Source: Peristeroidobacter agariperforans (GTDB lineage: Bacteria > Pseudomonadota > Gammaproteobacteria > Steroidobacterales > Steroidobacteraceae). From it: a DNA stretch of 64,000 nt. Positions 27,765 to 38,575 of this stretch are shown here, in pieces (within the stretch, counting starts at the first letter, position 1; each line of letters opens with the position of its first letter). Where the stretch lies: contig NZ_RYFW01000002.1 in NCBI RefSeq assembly GCF_004138335.1, positions 1,345,501 through 1,409,500 on the forward strand. Reading direction: 5' to 3'. A model generated the notes under the pieces. That model was not told the origin of the DNA and made no database searches. It saw nothing but the letters and a program-made list of their open reading frames with translations. A program made the translations under genes and the position numbers.

Positions 27765-27793
27765 GCGTCGGTCAGATCCAGTCGGGAGAGTCG

Positions 27794-29458
27794 ATGAATA
27801 GACGGGACGTATTGTTCGCGATGGGTGGTAGCTGTACCGCGCTCGCCGGTTGCGGCGGCGGTGGCGGCAGCAGCCCAACGCAGGCGCCGGAGCCGCCGCC
27901 ACCCGTCGACCCGGGGGACCCGCGCGCCGCATGGGCTGCGACTGCCCAGTCCCTGATACCCACCCTCATCGAGACTGAGCAGCGCCCCATCGATATCGTT
28001 CGCGCGGTGGCAGATCCATCGCTGCCGCTGCGTTTTCGCATGGAGCGTGAAGCTACGGCCGATCTGCTCAACACCTATACTTTCGGCAAGGGCGAATCCT
28101 TCATTCTGGACTTCGGCGGTCATCGCGCGGGGTTCCTGTCATTCGAGCTGCAGACAGTGGGGCGTGCGCCCGACGCGCCGGCGCGCTTGCGCTTGACCTT
28201 CGGTGAAGTGCCGACCGACGTTGCTGAACCGTTGTACCCCTACAACGGACGTCTCAGCCAGGGTTGGCTGCCAGATGAGGTGATCAATGTCGATGACCTG
28301 CCGCAGGCAGTGCGATTGCCGCGGCGCTATGCCTTCCGCTACGTGAAGGTCGAAGTCATCGATACGTCCGGTGAGTTCCGCTTGCGGTTCGAGAACGTCA
28401 AAGCGCATGCAATCACGTCGGCGGCCACGGCGGTGGCGCCGCTGGTTGCTGATGCAGAGATGCTGCGACGGATCGACGAAGTGGCCGTCGCGACGCTGCG
28501 CGACTGCATGCAGACGACCTTCGAGGACGGACCACGCCGCGATCGCCGCCTGTGGCTCGGCGATCTGCGTTTGCAAGGTCTGGCGAACTACGCGACCTTC
28601 CGGCAGAACGATCTGGTCAAACGCTGTTTGTACTTGTTTGCCTCGCTATCGCGCGAGGACGGTTTCGTTGCCGCCTGCGTTTATGAAAAGCCGGTTCCGC
28701 GGTACGGTGAAGCGCACATCATCGACTACGCGGCGCTGTTCAACGTCACCCTGCTGGATTACCTGGTCGCGACGGGCGATACCGCGACCGCGCGAGATCT
28801 CTGGCCGGTCGCGAAGCGGCAGCTGGAGATCATCGCCCAGGGCATCGATGCGAACGGTCTGTATCGCGATCCGGGCAATGTGTGGATCTTTATCGATTGG
28901 TCAGATCCGCTCGATCGCAACGCCGCGATCCAGGGGTTGCTGATCTACGCGTACCGGCAGACGCTGGACCTGGCGAGGCGCATCGGCACGGAGGGCGAGG
29001 TGAGTGGCTACCAGGCCCGCATCGATGTCATGACGGCAGCCGCCAGGCAGACGTATTGGGACGACGCACAGGGCGTCGCGGTCAGCGGCGCATCACGTCA
29101 AGTGAGCTGGGCGTCTCAGGTGTGGCTGACGCTCGGTGGGGTGCTGTCGCCGACCGAAAGTGAACGGGCGCTGACGACTGCGCTGGATTCACCGACGGCG
29201 GTAAGACCGACCACCCCGTACCTCTATCACTATGTGATCGAGGCGTTGCTGGCCGCCGGCCTGAACGCCCGGGCGCGACAGCTGCTGGAGTCCTACTGGG
29301 GCGGAATGGTGGCGGCAGGCGCCGACACATTCTGGGAACTCTATGACCCCGCCCAGCCCCTGAGCGCGAACTACGGAGACATCCACGCCACCAGCTACTG
29401 CCATGCCTGGAGCTGCACGCCTTCTTACTTTCTCCGGCGGGGCCTGTTGCAGGGATAA
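27794..29458 (+). CDS. Secreted lipoprotein with six-hairpin glycosidase fold, GH78 alpha-L-rhamnosidase-like
   Basis: A 554-residue protein beginning MNRRDVLFAMGGSCTALAGC. Cys20 is the lipobox cysteine, and the twin arginine suggests a Tat-type or hybrid signal, followed by a G/P-rich linker. After a beta-domain, the segment TTFEDGPRRDRRLWLGDLRL matches the GH78 active-site region (normally D-x-P-x-R-x-E-R...GD). Further on, WELYDPAQPLSANYGDIH and HAWSCTPSYFLRRGLL match the barrel end. It lies inside the biosynthetic operon with rhamnose genes downstream, so it may trim or release the polymer. Activity is inferred from the fold only. Confidence 0.7.
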   Translation: MNRRDVLFAMGGSCTALAGCGGGGGSSPTQAPEPPPPVDPGDPRAAWAATAQSLIPTLIETEQRPIDIVRAVADPSLPLRFRMEREATADLLNTYTFGKGESFILDFGGHRAGFLSFELQTVGRAPDAPARLRLTFGEVPTDVAEPLYPYNGRLSQGWLPDEVINVDDLPQAVRLPRRYAFRYVKVEVIDTSGEFRLRFENVKAHAITSAATAVAPLVADAEMLRRIDEVAVATLRDCMQTTFEDGPRRDRRLWLGDLRLQGLANYATFRQNDLVKRCLYLFASLSREDGFVAACVYEKPVPRYGEAHIIDYAALFNVTLLDYLVATGDTATARDLWPVAKRQLEIIAQGIDANGLYRDPGNVWIFIDWSDPLDRNAAIQGLLIYAYRQTLDLARRIGTEGEVSGYQARIDVMTAAARQTYWDDAQGVAVSGASRQVSWASQVWLTLGGVLSPTESERALTTALDSPTAVRPTTPYLYHYVIEALLAAGLNARARQLLESYWGGMVAAGADTFWELYDPAQPLSANYGDIHATSYCHAWSCTPSYFLRRGLLQG

Positions 29459-29641
29459 GTAGACATTACTTGTCTGTTGCTGGAGTCAGTGTAATCCTGC
29501 CAGGGTTCTGCCAGAATCCGTGGCGATTCAGTGGGTTCAGAAGTAATCCGCGATCGGTTGGGAGCGCATGAACCGCATGAAGGAACATACAATAATGTGG
29601 CGTGTTGTTAGTGCCCCGCCGGCACGCATTGGGAGCGGCGC
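29459..29641 (+). promoter_or_regulatory. Possible promoter region for the wbpM-rml group
   Basis: This 183-bp non-coding gap is the largest between 23805 and 35034 and less G+C-rich than its surroundings. A TACAAT hexamer near 29588 is a good -10 candidate, but no convincing -35 is correctly spaced, so this is only a likely place for a second transcription start. Confidence 0.3.
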
Positions 29642-31657
29642 GTGACCAAATCCATGCCGAGACGGTTGGAGCAGACGGCCAACCGGCTCGCCCAGCTGCC
29701 TCGATCGCAAAAGCGACTGATGATGCTGACGGCCGATGTCGTGGGGATCCCGGCTGTCTTGTGGGCGGCGATCAGCCTGGCAATGGGCACTGTCAATCAC
29801 TTCACCAGCGGCGCTGAATGGATCTACGCGGCCGCACTGTTGACCAGCGTGCCCGTGTTCACCCGCATGGGTCTTTACCGCGCCGTGATCCGCTACCTCG
29901 GACCGCGCGCCATCTTCGCGGTCGCGACCGGCGTCACAACATCAGTGGTGCTGCTCACCGCTCTGACGTTTTTCTGGATTGAACGAAGCATCCCGATCAC
30001 TGCGCTGCCGATCTACTGGTCGTTCGCATTGATCTATGTGGGCGGCAGCCGCTTCCTGGTGCGAGGACTGTTGAATTTCAAATGGTCCACCGGGGCTCAG
30101 CACATCGTGATCTACGGCGCGGGCGGCGCGGGCGTTCAGCTCGCCACCGGGCTGACGCGCAGCGGCCGCTATCACCCGATCGCATTCATCGACGACAACA
30201 CCTCCTTACAGGGCAGCACGATCAACGGTCTCGAGGTGTTCTCGCTGCAGGCCTTGCCCCGATTGGTGCGCGAGGAAGGCGTAACCGCGGTGCTGTTGGC
30301 GCTGCCTTCCCAATCGCGCCGCCGCCGCCTGGAGATTCTGAAGGCCATCGAACCGTTGTCGTTGCTGGTGCAAACGGTTCCGGACTATGGCGACATTCTG
30401 GCCGGCCACGCGCGAGTCGAAGACGTGCGGGACGTGGACGCCGGAGACCTGCTCGGTCGTGACCCGGTGCCGCCGAATGCCCGACTGCTCGATGCCTGTA
30501 TTCACGGCAAGGTCGTGATGGTGACCGGCGCGGGCGGCTCGATCGGTTCCGAGTTGTGTCGTCAGATCGCGCGTCTGCAGCCCAGCCGCTTGTTGTTGTT
30601 CGAGATGTCCGAGCTCGCGCTGTACAACATCGAGCGGGAGATCAAGCTGCTGATCCGTACCGAGAAGCTGAGCGTCGAACTCGTCGCGCTGCTCGGCGAC
30701 GCTCATCACAAACATCGCATGAGCGATATTCTGCACATCTACGGTGTGCACACTATCTATCACGCGGCTGCTTACAAACATGTGCCCATCGTCGAGCAGA
30801 ACATCATCGAGGGCATTTACAACAATATCTACAGCACCTGGAACGCGGCGGAGGCGGCGCTGGAGTGCCGCGTGGAAACGTTCGTGCTGATTTCCACGGA
30901 CAAGGCGGTGAATCCGACCAACGTGATGGGCGCGACCAAGCGCTTTGCCGAAATCGTCTTGCAAGGTCTGCAGTCGCGCGGCTCGACCCGTTTCTGCATG
31001 GTCCGCTTCGGCAATGTGCTGGAATCGTCGGGCTCGGTGGTGCCGCTGTTCCGTGAGCAGATCCACGCCGGCGGGCCGGTCACGGTGACCCACAAGGATG
31101 TCATTCGCTACTTCATGACCATTCCGGAGGCTGCGCAGCTGGTGTTGCAAGCGGGCTCGATGGGCAAGGGCGGCGATGTCTTCGTGCTCGACATGGGCAA
31201 GCCCGTGCGGATCGCCGATTTGGCCAAGCGCATGATCAGCCTGATGGGCCTGACGCTGCGCGACGAGGACAATCCCGATGGGGACATCGAGATCGTCTAC
31301 ACCGGTTTGCGCCCGGCCGAGAAGTTGTTCGAGGAGCTGTTGATCGGCACAAACGTCACTGGCACCGAGCATCCGATGATCATGCGTGCGATGGAGCATT
31401 CGCTGCCTTGGTATCAGGTGCAGCAGGTGCTCGATGAGCTGTCGCTCGCGTTGTCGCGCTTCGATTGCGATCGCGCGCGCCAGCTGCTGATGCAAACCGT
31501 GGCGGAGTACAAGCCTACCGGCGACATTCAGGATCTGGTGTGGAATCAGCGAGCGCAGCTGACTCATACCGAGACCAACAACGTCACCGCACTACAGACT
31601 CGCCGGGCGAGGCTCGGGCCGGCTGCGCCCAGTAGCTCGACTCCCGGCAATTATTGA
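29642..31657 (+). CDS. wbpM: WbpM/CapD-type UDP-GlcNAc 4,6-dehydratase (membrane form)
   Basis: A 671-residue inner-membrane protein that forms UDP-4-keto-6-deoxy-GlcNAc, precursor for QuiNAc, FucNAc or bacillosamine-type sugars. Four N-terminal TM helices (about 25-150) precede a first nucleotide-binding domain ([11 protein letters not shown]) and the catalytic Rossmann domain ([18 protein letters not shown]). The triad is S-M-K as in WbpM, with Met in place of Tyr ([20 protein letters not shown]), and [13 protein letters not shown] follows. It starts with GTG at 29642. rmlA begins 9 bp after its stop. Confidence 0.93.
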   Translation: MTKSMPRRLEQTANRLAQLPRSQKRLMMLTADVVGIPAVLWAAISLAMGTVNHFTSGAEWIYAAALLTSVPVFTRMGLYRAVIRYLGPRAIFAVATGVTTSVVLLTALTFFWIERSIPITALPIYWSFALIYVGGSRFLVRGLLNFKWSTGAQHIVIYGAGGAGVQLATGLTRSGRYHPIAFIDDNTSLQGSTINGLEVFSLQALPRLVREEGVTAVLLALPSQSRRRRLEILKAIEPLSLLVQTVPDYGDILAGHARVEDVRDVDAGDLLGRDPVPPNARLLDACIHGKVVMVTGAGGSIGSELCRQIARLQPSRLLLFEMSELALYNIEREIKLLIRTEKLSVELVALLGDAHHKHRMSDILHIYGVHTIYHAAAYKHVPIVEQNIIEGIYNNIYSTWNAAEAALECRVETFVLISTDKAVNPTNVMGATKRFAEIVLQGLQSRGSTRFCMVRFGNVLESSGSVVPLFREQIHAGGPVTVTHKDVIRYFMTIPEAAQLVLQAGSMGKGGDVFVLDMGKPVRIADLAKRMISLMGLTLRDEDNPDGDIEIVYTGLRPAEKLFEELLIGTNVTGTEHPMIMRAMEHSLPWYQVQQVLDELSLALSRFDCDRARQLLMQTVAEYKPTGDIQDLVWNQRAQLTHTETNNVTALQTRRARLGPAAPSSSTPGNY

Positions 31658-31665
31658 GGCGGGCC

Positions 31666-32550
31666 GTGAACCGCAAGGGCATCATTCTCGCCGGTGGCGC
31701 TGGCACCAGGCTGTATCCCCTGACGTTGGTCACCAGCAAACAGCTGCTGCCCATCTATGACAAGCCGATGATCTACTACCCGCTCAGCGTGCTGATGCTG
31801 ACCGGGATTCGCGAGCACCTGATCATCTCCACGCCGCAGGACCTGCCACGCTTCCGGCAGTTGCTGGGCACCGGCGAGCAGTGGGGAATGACCTTCGAGT
31901 ACGCCGAGCAGGCGCGCCCGGGCGGCATTGCCGAAGCCATCCTGATCGCCGGTCAGCGATATGGCAACGAATCGTTCGCTCTCGTGCTCGGGGACAACAT
32001 TTTCTATGGTCATGGCATGACGCAGCTGTTGCGTGCGGCGGCGGCCAAGAGCAGTGGCGCGAGCGTCTTCGCATACCACGTGCACGATCCGCAACGGTAC
32101 GGCGTGGTCGAGTTCGATGCCGCAGGACGCGCGCTCGGCATCGAGGAAAAGCCGGCCGCGCCCCGGTCGAGCTACGCCGTGACGGGACTTTACTTCTACG
32201 ACGAGCGTGCTTACGAATTTGCCAAACAACTCGTCCCCTCGGCGCGGGGCGAGCTGGAGATCACCGATCTCAACAAAGAGTACCTGCGGCGCGGCGACTT
32301 GCACGTCCAGGTCATGGGCCGCGGTTATGCCTGGCTCGACACGGGCACGCACGAGTCGCTGATCGCTGCGGCGACCTTCATCGAAGCGATCGAGACACGA
32401 CAGGCATTGAAAGTGGCGTGTCTCGAAGAGATTGCCTATCGACAGGGCTTCATCACCGCCGCGCAAGTGCGCGAGCTGGCGCGTCCGCTGAAGAATACGC
32501 AGTATGGCCAGTACCTGCTGAGCATGCTGGAAGAACGAGTCATCGAATGA
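31666..32550 (+). CDS. rmlA: Glucose-1-phosphate thymidylyltransferase
   Basis: A 294-residue nucleotidyltransferase making dTDP-glucose, the first step of dTDP-L-rhamnose synthesis. The N-terminal [16 protein letters not shown] and [17 protein letters not shown] bind dTTP and glucose-1-phosphate, and [13 protein letters not shown] holds the metal-binding Asp. I choose GTG 31666 ([11 protein letters not shown], preceded by GAGGCGGG) over a TTG at 31654, since RmlA proteins begin here. It overlaps rmlC by 4 bp. Confidence 0.95.
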   Translation: MNRKGIILAGGAGTRLYPLTLVTSKQLLPIYDKPMIYYPLSVLMLTGIREHLIISTPQDLPRFRQLLGTGEQWGMTFEYAEQARPGGIAEAILIAGQRYGNESFALVLGDNIFYGHGMTQLLRAAAAKSSGASVFAYHVHDPQRYGVVEFDAAGRALGIEEKPAAPRSSYAVTGLYFYDERAYEFAKQLVPSARGELEITDLNKEYLRRGDLHVQVMGRGYAWLDTGTHESLIAAATFIEAIETRQALKVACLEEIAYRQGFITAAQVRELARPLKNTQYGQYLLSMLEERVIE

Positions 32551-33095
32551 TTTTCAAACCGACCCGCCTGCCCGAGGTCGTGCTGATCGAACCGAAAGTG
32601 TTTGGCGATTCGCGCGGCTTCTTCATGGAAACCTGGGAGGCTCGAAAATTCGCCGACGGCGGCATCGATGTGAATTTCGTACAGGACAATCACAGCCGCT
32701 CCAGCCGCGGCGTGCTGCGCGGCCTGCACTATCAGCTGCGGCATACGCAGGGCAAACTGGTGCGCGTTGTCGAGGGTGAAGTGTTCGACGTCGCGGTAGA
32801 TGTGCGCAAATCCTCGCCGACATTCGGCCAGTGGGTTGGCGAATATTTGAGTGCCGACAATCGCCGCATGCTGTGGATTCCGCCCGGCTTCGCGCACGGC
32901 TTCGTGGTGTTGAGCGAGCGCGTGGACTTTCTATACAAGTGCACCGATTACTACGACCCCTCCAGCGAGCGTACGCTGCTGTGGAATGATCCGGAGATCG
33001 GCATCGAATGGCCGATGCCGCAGGGTGTGGATCCGATCATTTCCGAGAAGGATCGCAACGGAATCGGCTGGCGGAGCATCGAGACCCTGCCATGA
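32547..33095 (+). CDS. rmlC: dTDP-4-dehydrorhamnose 3,5-epimerase
   Basis: A 182-residue cupin-fold epimerase, third enzyme of the dTDP-L-rhamnose pathway. It has the family segments [35 protein letters not shown] (containing the catalytic His), and [15 protein letters not shown] with the Tyr-containing [10 protein letters not shown]. Standard length. It starts in an ATGA overlap with rmlA and ends in the same way with rmlD. Confidence 0.96.
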   Translation: MIFKPTRLPEVVLIEPKVFGDSRGFFMETWEARKFADGGIDVNFVQDNHSRSSRGVLRGLHYQLRHTQGKLVRVVEGEVFDVAVDVRKSSPTFGQWVGEYLSADNRRMLWIPPGFAHGFVVLSERVDFLYKCTDYYDPSSERTLLWNDPEIGIEWPMPQGVDPIISEKDRNGIGWRSIETLP

Positions 33096-33958
33096 AAACG
33101 TTGATCGTCGGCGCCGCGGGTCAGCTGGGGCGCGCCCTGCTGAAAACGGCGCCTGCGAGCGTCGATGTCTTGGCATTGGATCGCACGCAGCTGGATATCA
33201 CTCGAGAGGATGCAGTTGCTCAGGCGGTGCATTCGTTCGCGCCGCAGGTCGTGATAAATGCCTCCGCGCACACCGCAGTGGACCTGGCGGAATCAGAGCC
33301 GCAGAAGGCCTACGCGATCAATGCCGATGCAGTTGGCAACCTCGCTGCCGTATGTGCGGCGTCGGGCATTCGGCTCGTTCACGTATCTACCGATTTCGTG
33401 TTCGATGGATGCTCCGGCCGACCGTATCGGCCGGACGATGCTACCCATCCGCTCGGCGTCTATGGTGCGAGCAAGCTCGCGGGCGAGCAAAAGATTGCGG
33501 CGCACGGGGCCTTGGATTGGACCGTCGTGCGCACCGCGTGGGTGTACGCGAGCACCGGGCGCAACTTCGTGCTGACGATGTTGCGGCTGTTCAAAGAGCG
33601 CCCGGTGGTCCGCGTCGTCGCCGATCAAATCGGCACGCCCACGAGCGCGCTTTCGCTGAGCGAATGTGTGTGGCGTGCGGCCATCTCCGGCAGGCTGCGA
33701 GGCATTGCCCATTTCACCGATGCTGGCGTGGCCAGTTGGTACGACTTCGCGGTGGCCATCTACGAGGAGGCGAGCGAGCTCGGTCTGCTCAACGCGCCTG
33801 TTGAAGTCCAGCCGATTCAGACCAAAGATTATCCGACTCCCGCACGACGCCCGAGCTACAGCGTCCTCGATGTGACAGCGACCACGGCGGCGCTTGGGCT
33901 GACGCCGGTGCATTGGCGCACCAACCTTCGGCAAGTATTGAGAGAGCTGCGAGCGTGA
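33092..33958 (+). CDS. rmlD: dTDP-4-dehydrorhamnose reductase
   Basis: A 288-residue short-chain reductase giving dTDP-L-rhamnose with NAD(P)H. It starts [20 protein letters not shown] (glycine-rich loop), then VINASAHTAVDLAESEPQKA, and STDFVFDG plus the catalytic YxxxK in YGASKLAGEQ. The C-terminal PTPARRPSYSVLD is typical. It overlaps rmlC and rmlB by 4 bp each. The gene order is rmlA-C-D-B. Confidence 0.95.
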   Translation: MKTLIVGAAGQLGRALLKTAPASVDVLALDRTQLDITREDAVAQAVHSFAPQVVINASAHTAVDLAESEPQKAYAINADAVGNLAAVCAASGIRLVHVSTDFVFDGCSGRPYRPDDATHPLGVYGASKLAGEQKIAAHGALDWTVVRTAWVYASTGRNFVLTMLRLFKERPVVRVVADQIGTPTSALSLSECVWRAAISGRLRGIAHFTDAGVASWYDFAVAIYEEASELGLLNAPVEVQPIQTKDYPTPARRPSYSVLDVTATTAALGLTPVHWRTNLRQVLRELRA

Positions 33959-35034
33959 AACATCTGCTGGTCACGGGCGGCGCCGGTTTCATCGGCGCCA
34001 ACTTCGTTCACTATTGGCTGCAAAGGCACGGCAGTGGGCGATTGGTGGTGATCGATGCGCTGAGTTACGCCGGGAATCGCGCCAATCTGTCGAGCGTCAG
34101 CTCGCATCCTGCGTTTCGTTTCGTGCACGGCGACATCACCGATGCTGCGCTGCTGGCGCAATTGTTCCAGCAGGAGCAGATCGATTGCGTCGTGCACTTC
34201 GCGGCGGAATCGCACGTCGATCGCTCGATCACCGGTCCGGACGAATTCATTCGAACCAACGTGATCGGCACGCACGAGTTGCTGAAAGCTGCTCGGGCCG
34301 CGTGGTGTCGCGATGGCAGCTGGCGCGGTGACGTGCGCTTTCATCACGTTTCGACCGATGAAGTCTATGGCTCGTTGCGCACCGGCGAGGCTGGCTTCAC
34401 CGAGACGACGGCGTATTCGCCGAACTCGCCGTATTCGGCCAGCAAAGCTGCGTCCGATCACCTGGTGCGCGCCTATCATCACACTTATGGCCTGCCGGTC
34501 ACGAGCAGCAACTGCTCGAACAACTATGGGCCGTTTCATTTTCCGGAAAAGCTGATCCCGTTGATGCTGGTCAACGCGCTCGAAGGCAAGCCGCTGCCGG
34601 TGTACGGCAAAGGCGAGAACGTCCGCGATTGGCTGTATGTAGAGGATCATTGTCGCGCGATCGAAGCGATCCTCGAGCGCGGCAGAGTGGGGGAGACCTA
34701 CAACGTCGGCGGCCGCAACGAGTGGCGCAACATCGATATCGTCCGACACTTGTGCGGCATCCTGGATCGACGCTTCGCCACCGATCCGACGCTGGCCGGC
34801 CGCTTCCCCAATTGTCCCGCGGCCTCGGGCAAGCGCGTCGACAGCTTGATCACCTTTGTTACCGATCGGCTCGGCCACGATTGGCGCTATGCCATCGACG
34901 CCAGCAAGATCGAGCGCGAGCTGGGGTTCGAGCCGCGGCAAACATTCGAGAGCGGCATCGAGAAAACGGTCGACTGGTATCTGACGCACGAGTCCTGGTG
35001 GCGCGATGTGCTGAGCGGCGCATATCGTCGCTAG
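33955..35034 (+). CDS. rmlB: dTDP-glucose 4,6-dehydratase
   Basis: A 359-residue extended SDR enzyme making dTDP-4-keto-6-deoxyglucose. It starts with GTG inside the rmlD stop overlap: KHLLVTGGAGFIGANFVHYW. Further features are HFAAESHVDRSITGPDEF, STDEVYG, the YxxxK motif YSASKAASDHLVRAY, and NCSNNYGPFHFPEKLIPL. The CDS is full length. It ends the rml group; a 707-bp non-coding stretch follows. Confidence 0.96.
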   Translation: MKHLLVTGGAGFIGANFVHYWLQRHGSGRLVVIDALSYAGNRANLSSVSSHPAFRFVHGDITDAALLAQLFQQEQIDCVVHFAAESHVDRSITGPDEFIRTNVIGTHELLKAARAAWCRDGSWRGDVRFHHVSTDEVYGSLRTGEAGFTETTAYSPNSPYSASKAASDHLVRAYHHTYGLPVTSSNCSNNYGPFHFPEKLIPLMLVNALEGKPLPVYGKGENVRDWLYVEDHCRAIEAILERGRVGETYNVGGRNEWRNIDIVRHLCGILDRRFATDPTLAGRFPNCPAASGKRVDSLITFVTDRLGHDWRYAIDASKIERELGFEPRQTFESGIEKTVDWYLTHESWWRDVLSGAYRR

Positions 35035-35741
35035 CATGCAGCCTGTTCCCCAAAGCGATCCATATCTGGGGAAAAGCCTCACCAACCGGGCTATTTGGGG
35101 CTGTCCAGAACCGCATCATGCGCACCGGGACAAGGAATGTCTCAGTCCGGTGCTCCCCACCCGCCGGACGCGCCAAAATCCGCGGAGCACAGGACGTGCT
35201 CCGCGTCTTCTTGCGGGAATTCGGGCTGGTCTTGAAGTCGAATGGCGCCGCGAGCCGCTGTGGGCGGCGACTCGCGGCGGCCGAGTCGAGTGGCGTGACA
35301 CGCTCGCCTGGCCTCCCTGGCGCGAGGGGGGCGTGTGCACCCGGTCCTTCGTCCTGTTCTTATTGCGATCACTTTCCCTGTGCGCGTCGTTTCTCGAGCC
35401 GTGGGAGCAGCGCGATGGCGACTTTCAGGAAGAGTTGCGGGCCTGCTGAATCCGTAGCAGTTGCGAGCCGGTTGCCGACCTCCTGTCGGGTTCCGGCCGC
35501 TGCGTGCGCTCCCTGCACGACCCGCGCTTCCTTTGGACAGCTGTTGTCGTCCGTGACAAAGCTGCTGTTCCTAATAGTTAAAGCGACAAAGCGCAGCATC
35601 TGCCCTCGCAAGCGGTGGAAATATTTTCAAGTCATGGAACATGCCGACGCCCCTGTCCGTATGGGCCGACTGCTTTACCGCTTGCGTCGTGTCCGCTAAG
35701 CTGCCGAAATATTTTTCCTTTTAAGTCCAGCGAGTTATCCC
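35035..35741. other. 707-bp non-coding stretch between rmlB and ugd
   Basis: Several short open frames exist on both strands, but none has a recognisable family, a ribosome-binding site or homology I can name. The strand is rich in inverted sequence near 35181. The last 100 bases before ugd are A+T-rich (around 35565-35735) and probably hold the ugd promoter. It may be the relic of a removed gene, but nothing in it can be identified. Confidence 0.45.
35181..35210 (+). terminator. Hairpin, possible terminator of the rml operon
   Basis: Perfect 10-bp arms CGCGGAGCAC (35181-35190) and GTGCTCCGCG (35196-35205) enclose a 5-nt loop, followed by TCTTC. The T-tract is short and interrupted, and the hairpin lies about 150 nt after rmlB, so termination is plausible but not certain. 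Confidence 0.4.
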
Positions 35742-37076
35742 ATGCGATTGACCATTTTCGGCTCCGGTTATGTGGGCCTGGTGACCGGCGCCTGCCTGGC
35801 CGAAGTCGGCAACAACGTGCTGTGCGTCGACGTGGACGAGCGCAAGGTCGAAATGCTCAAGCGCGGCGAGTCCCCGATCTACGAGCCCGGGCTCGACGAG
35901 CTGCTGCGCCGGAATCTGGAAGCGGGCCGCCTGAAATTCACCACAGACGCCGTCGAGGGCGTGAAGCACGGCTTGTTTCAGTTCATCGCGGTCGGCACGC
36001 CGCCCGATGAGGACGGTTCGGCCGATCTGAAGTACGTGCTGGCGGTTGCCGAAACGATCGGCAAGAACATCAGCGAGTATCGCGTCGTGGTTACCAAGTC
36101 CACGGTGCCAGTGGGGACGGCGGACAAGGTGAAAGCCAAGATCGACGCGACGCTGAAGTCACGCGGGGCGCAGGCCGAGTTCGACGTGGTGTCCAACCCC
36201 GAATTCCTCAAAGAGGGCGCGGCAATCAACGATTTCATGAAGCCAGACCGCATCGTCGTCGGCACCGACAATCCGCGCACTGCCGAGCTGCTGAAGGCCC
36301 TGTACGACCCCTTTACGCGCAATCGCGAGCGCATGATCGTCATGGATGTGCGCTCGTCGGAGCTGACCAAGTACGCTGCCAATGCGATGCTTGCAACCAA
36401 GATCAGCTTCATGAACGAACTTGCCAACCTGGCCGAGCGCATGGGCGCCGATATCGAGAAGGTGCGTCAGGGTATCGGTTCGGATCCGCGCATGGGTTAT
36501 CACTTCATCTATCCCGGCATGGGCTATGGCGGCTCCTGCTTTCCCAAGGACGTGCAGGCCCTGTCGCGCAGCGCCGGCGATCACAAGTTCAACGCGGAGC
36601 TGCTGAACGCGGTCGAGGCGGTGAACAAGCGCCAGAAGATGGTGCTGTTCGACAAGATGCGTGCGGTGTTCAACGACGATCTGGCTGGAAAAACCATTGC
36701 TCTGTGGGGCCTGGCGTTCAAGCCCAACACCGATGACATGCGTGAGGCGCCCAGCCGCACCCTGGTGGAGGCGCTGTGGGGCGCCGGTGCGAAAGTGCGG
36801 GCCTACGACCCGGTGGCGCACGAAGAAGTCCACCGCATCTACGGCGACCGTCCGGACCTCACGCTCACCAAGTCGGCCGTCGAGGCGCTGGAAGGCGCCG
36901 ATGCGCTGGCGATTGCGACTGAATGGCAGGAATTCCGCAGCCCCGATTTCGATCTGATCGCCTCGCAGCTGAGCAGGAAAGTGATTTTCGACGGCCGTAA
37001 TCTGTACGACCCGTCGTTTGTGAAGCGTTTTGGATTGAAGTACTACGCCATCGGGCGGGGTGACAGCCTATGTTGA
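35742..37076 (+). CDS. ugd: UDP-glucose 6-dehydrogenase
   Basis: A 444-residue NAD-dependent enzyme oxidising UDP-glucose to UDP-glucuronate. The N-terminal [18 protein letters not shown] binds NAD, and the catalytic cysteine is in [36 protein letters not shown] and [15 protein letters not shown] are family signatures that set it apart from the TviB-type enzyme at 6148. It supplies the UDP-GlcA used by the 4-epimerase at 7986. The manC gene begins within its last 7 bp, indicating one operon. Confidence 0.96.
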   Translation: MRLTIFGSGYVGLVTGACLAEVGNNVLCVDVDERKVEMLKRGESPIYEPGLDELLRRNLEAGRLKFTTDAVEGVKHGLFQFIAVGTPPDEDGSADLKYVLAVAETIGKNISEYRVVVTKSTVPVGTADKVKAKIDATLKSRGAQAEFDVVSNPEFLKEGAAINDFMKPDRIVVGTDNPRTAELLKALYDPFTRNRERMIVMDVRSSELTKYAANAMLATKISFMNELANLAERMGADIEKVRQGIGSDPRMGYHFIYPGMGYGGSCFPKDVQALSRSAGDHKFNAELLNAVEAVNKRQKMVLFDKMRAVFNDDLAGKTIALWGLAFKPNTDDMREAPSRTLVEALWGAGAKVRAYDPVAHEEVHRIYGDRPDLTLTKSAVEALEGADALAIATEWQEFRSPDFDLIASQLSRKVIFDGRNLYDPSFVKRFGLKYYAIGRGDSLC

Positions 37077-38503
37077 TTCCCGTGATCCTTTCCGGCGGCT
37101 CGGGCACTCGCCTGTGGCCGCTGTCGCGCGAGCTGTATCCCAAGCAGCTGCTGCCTCTGGTCGGCAAGGGGACCATGTTGCAGGAGACGCTGGCGCGGGT
37201 CGCTGGAGTCGAAGCGCTGGGCGCGCCGGTCGTGGTGTGCAACGAGAGTCATCGGTTTCTGGTCGCCGAGCAGATCCTCGAAGCGGGCATCAAGCCGCAG
37301 GCCATCGTGCTCGAGCCGGTCGGCCGCAACACCGCGCCCGCAGTTGCTGTCGCGGCGATGGCCGCCGTCTCCGATCTGCCCAAGGGAGGCAGTGACTCCG
37401 ATCCGTTGCTGCTGATCCTGCCGGCCGATCATGTGATTCGCGATGTGAAAGCGTTCCGTGCCGCGCTGGAAATCGGCCGCAAGGCTGCCTCCGAAGGCAA
37501 GCTCGTCACCTTCGGCGTCGTGCCGAACAAGCCGGAGACCGGCTATGGCTATATCAAGCGAGTGAACGGCGCCGGCCCGGCTTATGGCATCGACCGCTTC
37601 GTCGAAAAGCCCGACCTTGCCACGGCGAAGTCCTACGTCGAGTCGAAGGAATATTTCTGGAACAGCGGCATGTTTCTGTTCCGCGCCTCGGCCGTACTCA
37701 ACGAGCTGCGCGAGCTGGCGCCGAAAATTTATGAAGCGTGCGCGCAGTCCGTCACGGCCGCCAAGCGCGATCTGGATTTCACCCGCCTGCCGACCAAGGA
37801 ATTCAGCGCCTGTCCGAGCGATTCGTTCGACTACGCGGTGATGGAGAAGACCAAGCTCGGCGTGGTCGTGCCGCTGGACGCGGGCTGGAGCGACGTCGGC
37901 TCGTGGTCGGCGCTGCACGAAGCGATTCCGGCCGACGGCGACGGCAATGTCGTGCTCGGCGACGTGCTGACTGCCGATTCGCACGGCAATTATCTGCACG
38001 CCACCAGCCGCCTGGTTGCGGCGGTCGGCCTGCAGGACCACGTCGTGGTCGAGACCAAGGACGCGGTGCTGGTCGCACCCAAGAGCCGGGTGCAGGACGT
38101 GAAGGAATTGGTCAATCAGTTGAAGAAACAGGGCCGCTACGAAACTTCCTTGCACCGCGAAGTGTTTCGGCCGTGGGGCAGCTACGACAGCATCGATAAC
38201 GGCCAGCGCTTCCAGGTGAAGCGCCTGTCGGTGAAACCGGGCGCGTCGATGTCGTTGCAGTTGCATCACCACCGCGCCGAGCACTGGATCGTGGTGTCGG
38301 GCACGGCGAGGATCACGCGAGGCGAGGAGGTATTCCTGCTGGAGGAAAACCAGTCGACCTACATCCCGCTGGGCACCAAGCACCGCATCGAGAACCCGGG
38401 CAAGATCCCGCTGCACATCATCGAGGTGCAGTCGGGCGGCTACCTGGGCGAAGACGACATCGTGCGCTTCGAGGATCGTTACGGGCGGGAAGGCGAGAAA
38501 TAG
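37070..38503 (+). CDS. manC: Mannose-1-phosphate guanylyltransferase / mannose-6-phosphate isomerase
   Basis: A 477-residue bifunctional enzyme. The N-terminal pyrophosphorylase domain begins [20 protein letters not shown] and KQLLPLVG, and makes GDP-mannose. The C-terminal cupin PMI-II domain (about 350-477) has [12 protein letters not shown] and [16 protein letters not shown]. Enzymes of this type are the AlgA/XanB/ManC group. It overlaps ugd by 7 bp and lies 72 bp before manB, so GDP-mannose synthesis from fructose-6-phosphate is complete here. Confidence 0.95.
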   Translation: MLIPVILSGGSGTRLWPLSRELYPKQLLPLVGKGTMLQETLARVAGVEALGAPVVVCNESHRFLVAEQILEAGIKPQAIVLEPVGRNTAPAVAVAAMAAVSDLPKGGSDSDPLLLILPADHVIRDVKAFRAALEIGRKAASEGKLVTFGVVPNKPETGYGYIKRVNGAGPAYGIDRFVEKPDLATAKSYVESKEYFWNSGMFLFRASAVLNELRELAPKIYEACAQSVTAAKRDLDFTRLPTKEFSACPSDSFDYAVMEKTKLGVVVPLDAGWSDVGSWSALHEAIPADGDGNVVLGDVLTADSHGNYLHATSRLVAAVGLQDHVVVETKDAVLVAPKSRVQDVKELVNQLKKQGRYETSLHREVFRPWGSYDSIDNGQRFQVKRLSVKPGASMSLQLHHHRAEHWIVVSGTARITRGEEVFLLEENQSTYIPLGTKHRIENPGKIPLHIIEVQSGGYLGEDDIVRFEDRYGREGEK

Positions 38504-38575
38504 CCCACTCGTCCAATCGCCCGACACGAGCAAACATTCAGAATCGTTTAGAGCCAGAGATAAGGAACGCAGCGC

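Noticed and set aside
30206-31567. 453-codon minus-strand frame opposite the WbpM-type gene
   Set aside because: Same type of antisense shadow; no recognisable domain.
35036-35449. 137-codon frame after rmlB
   Set aside because: Trp/Arg/Pro-rich random-looking sequence, no ribosome-binding site, no family; it also reads through the hairpin at 35181.
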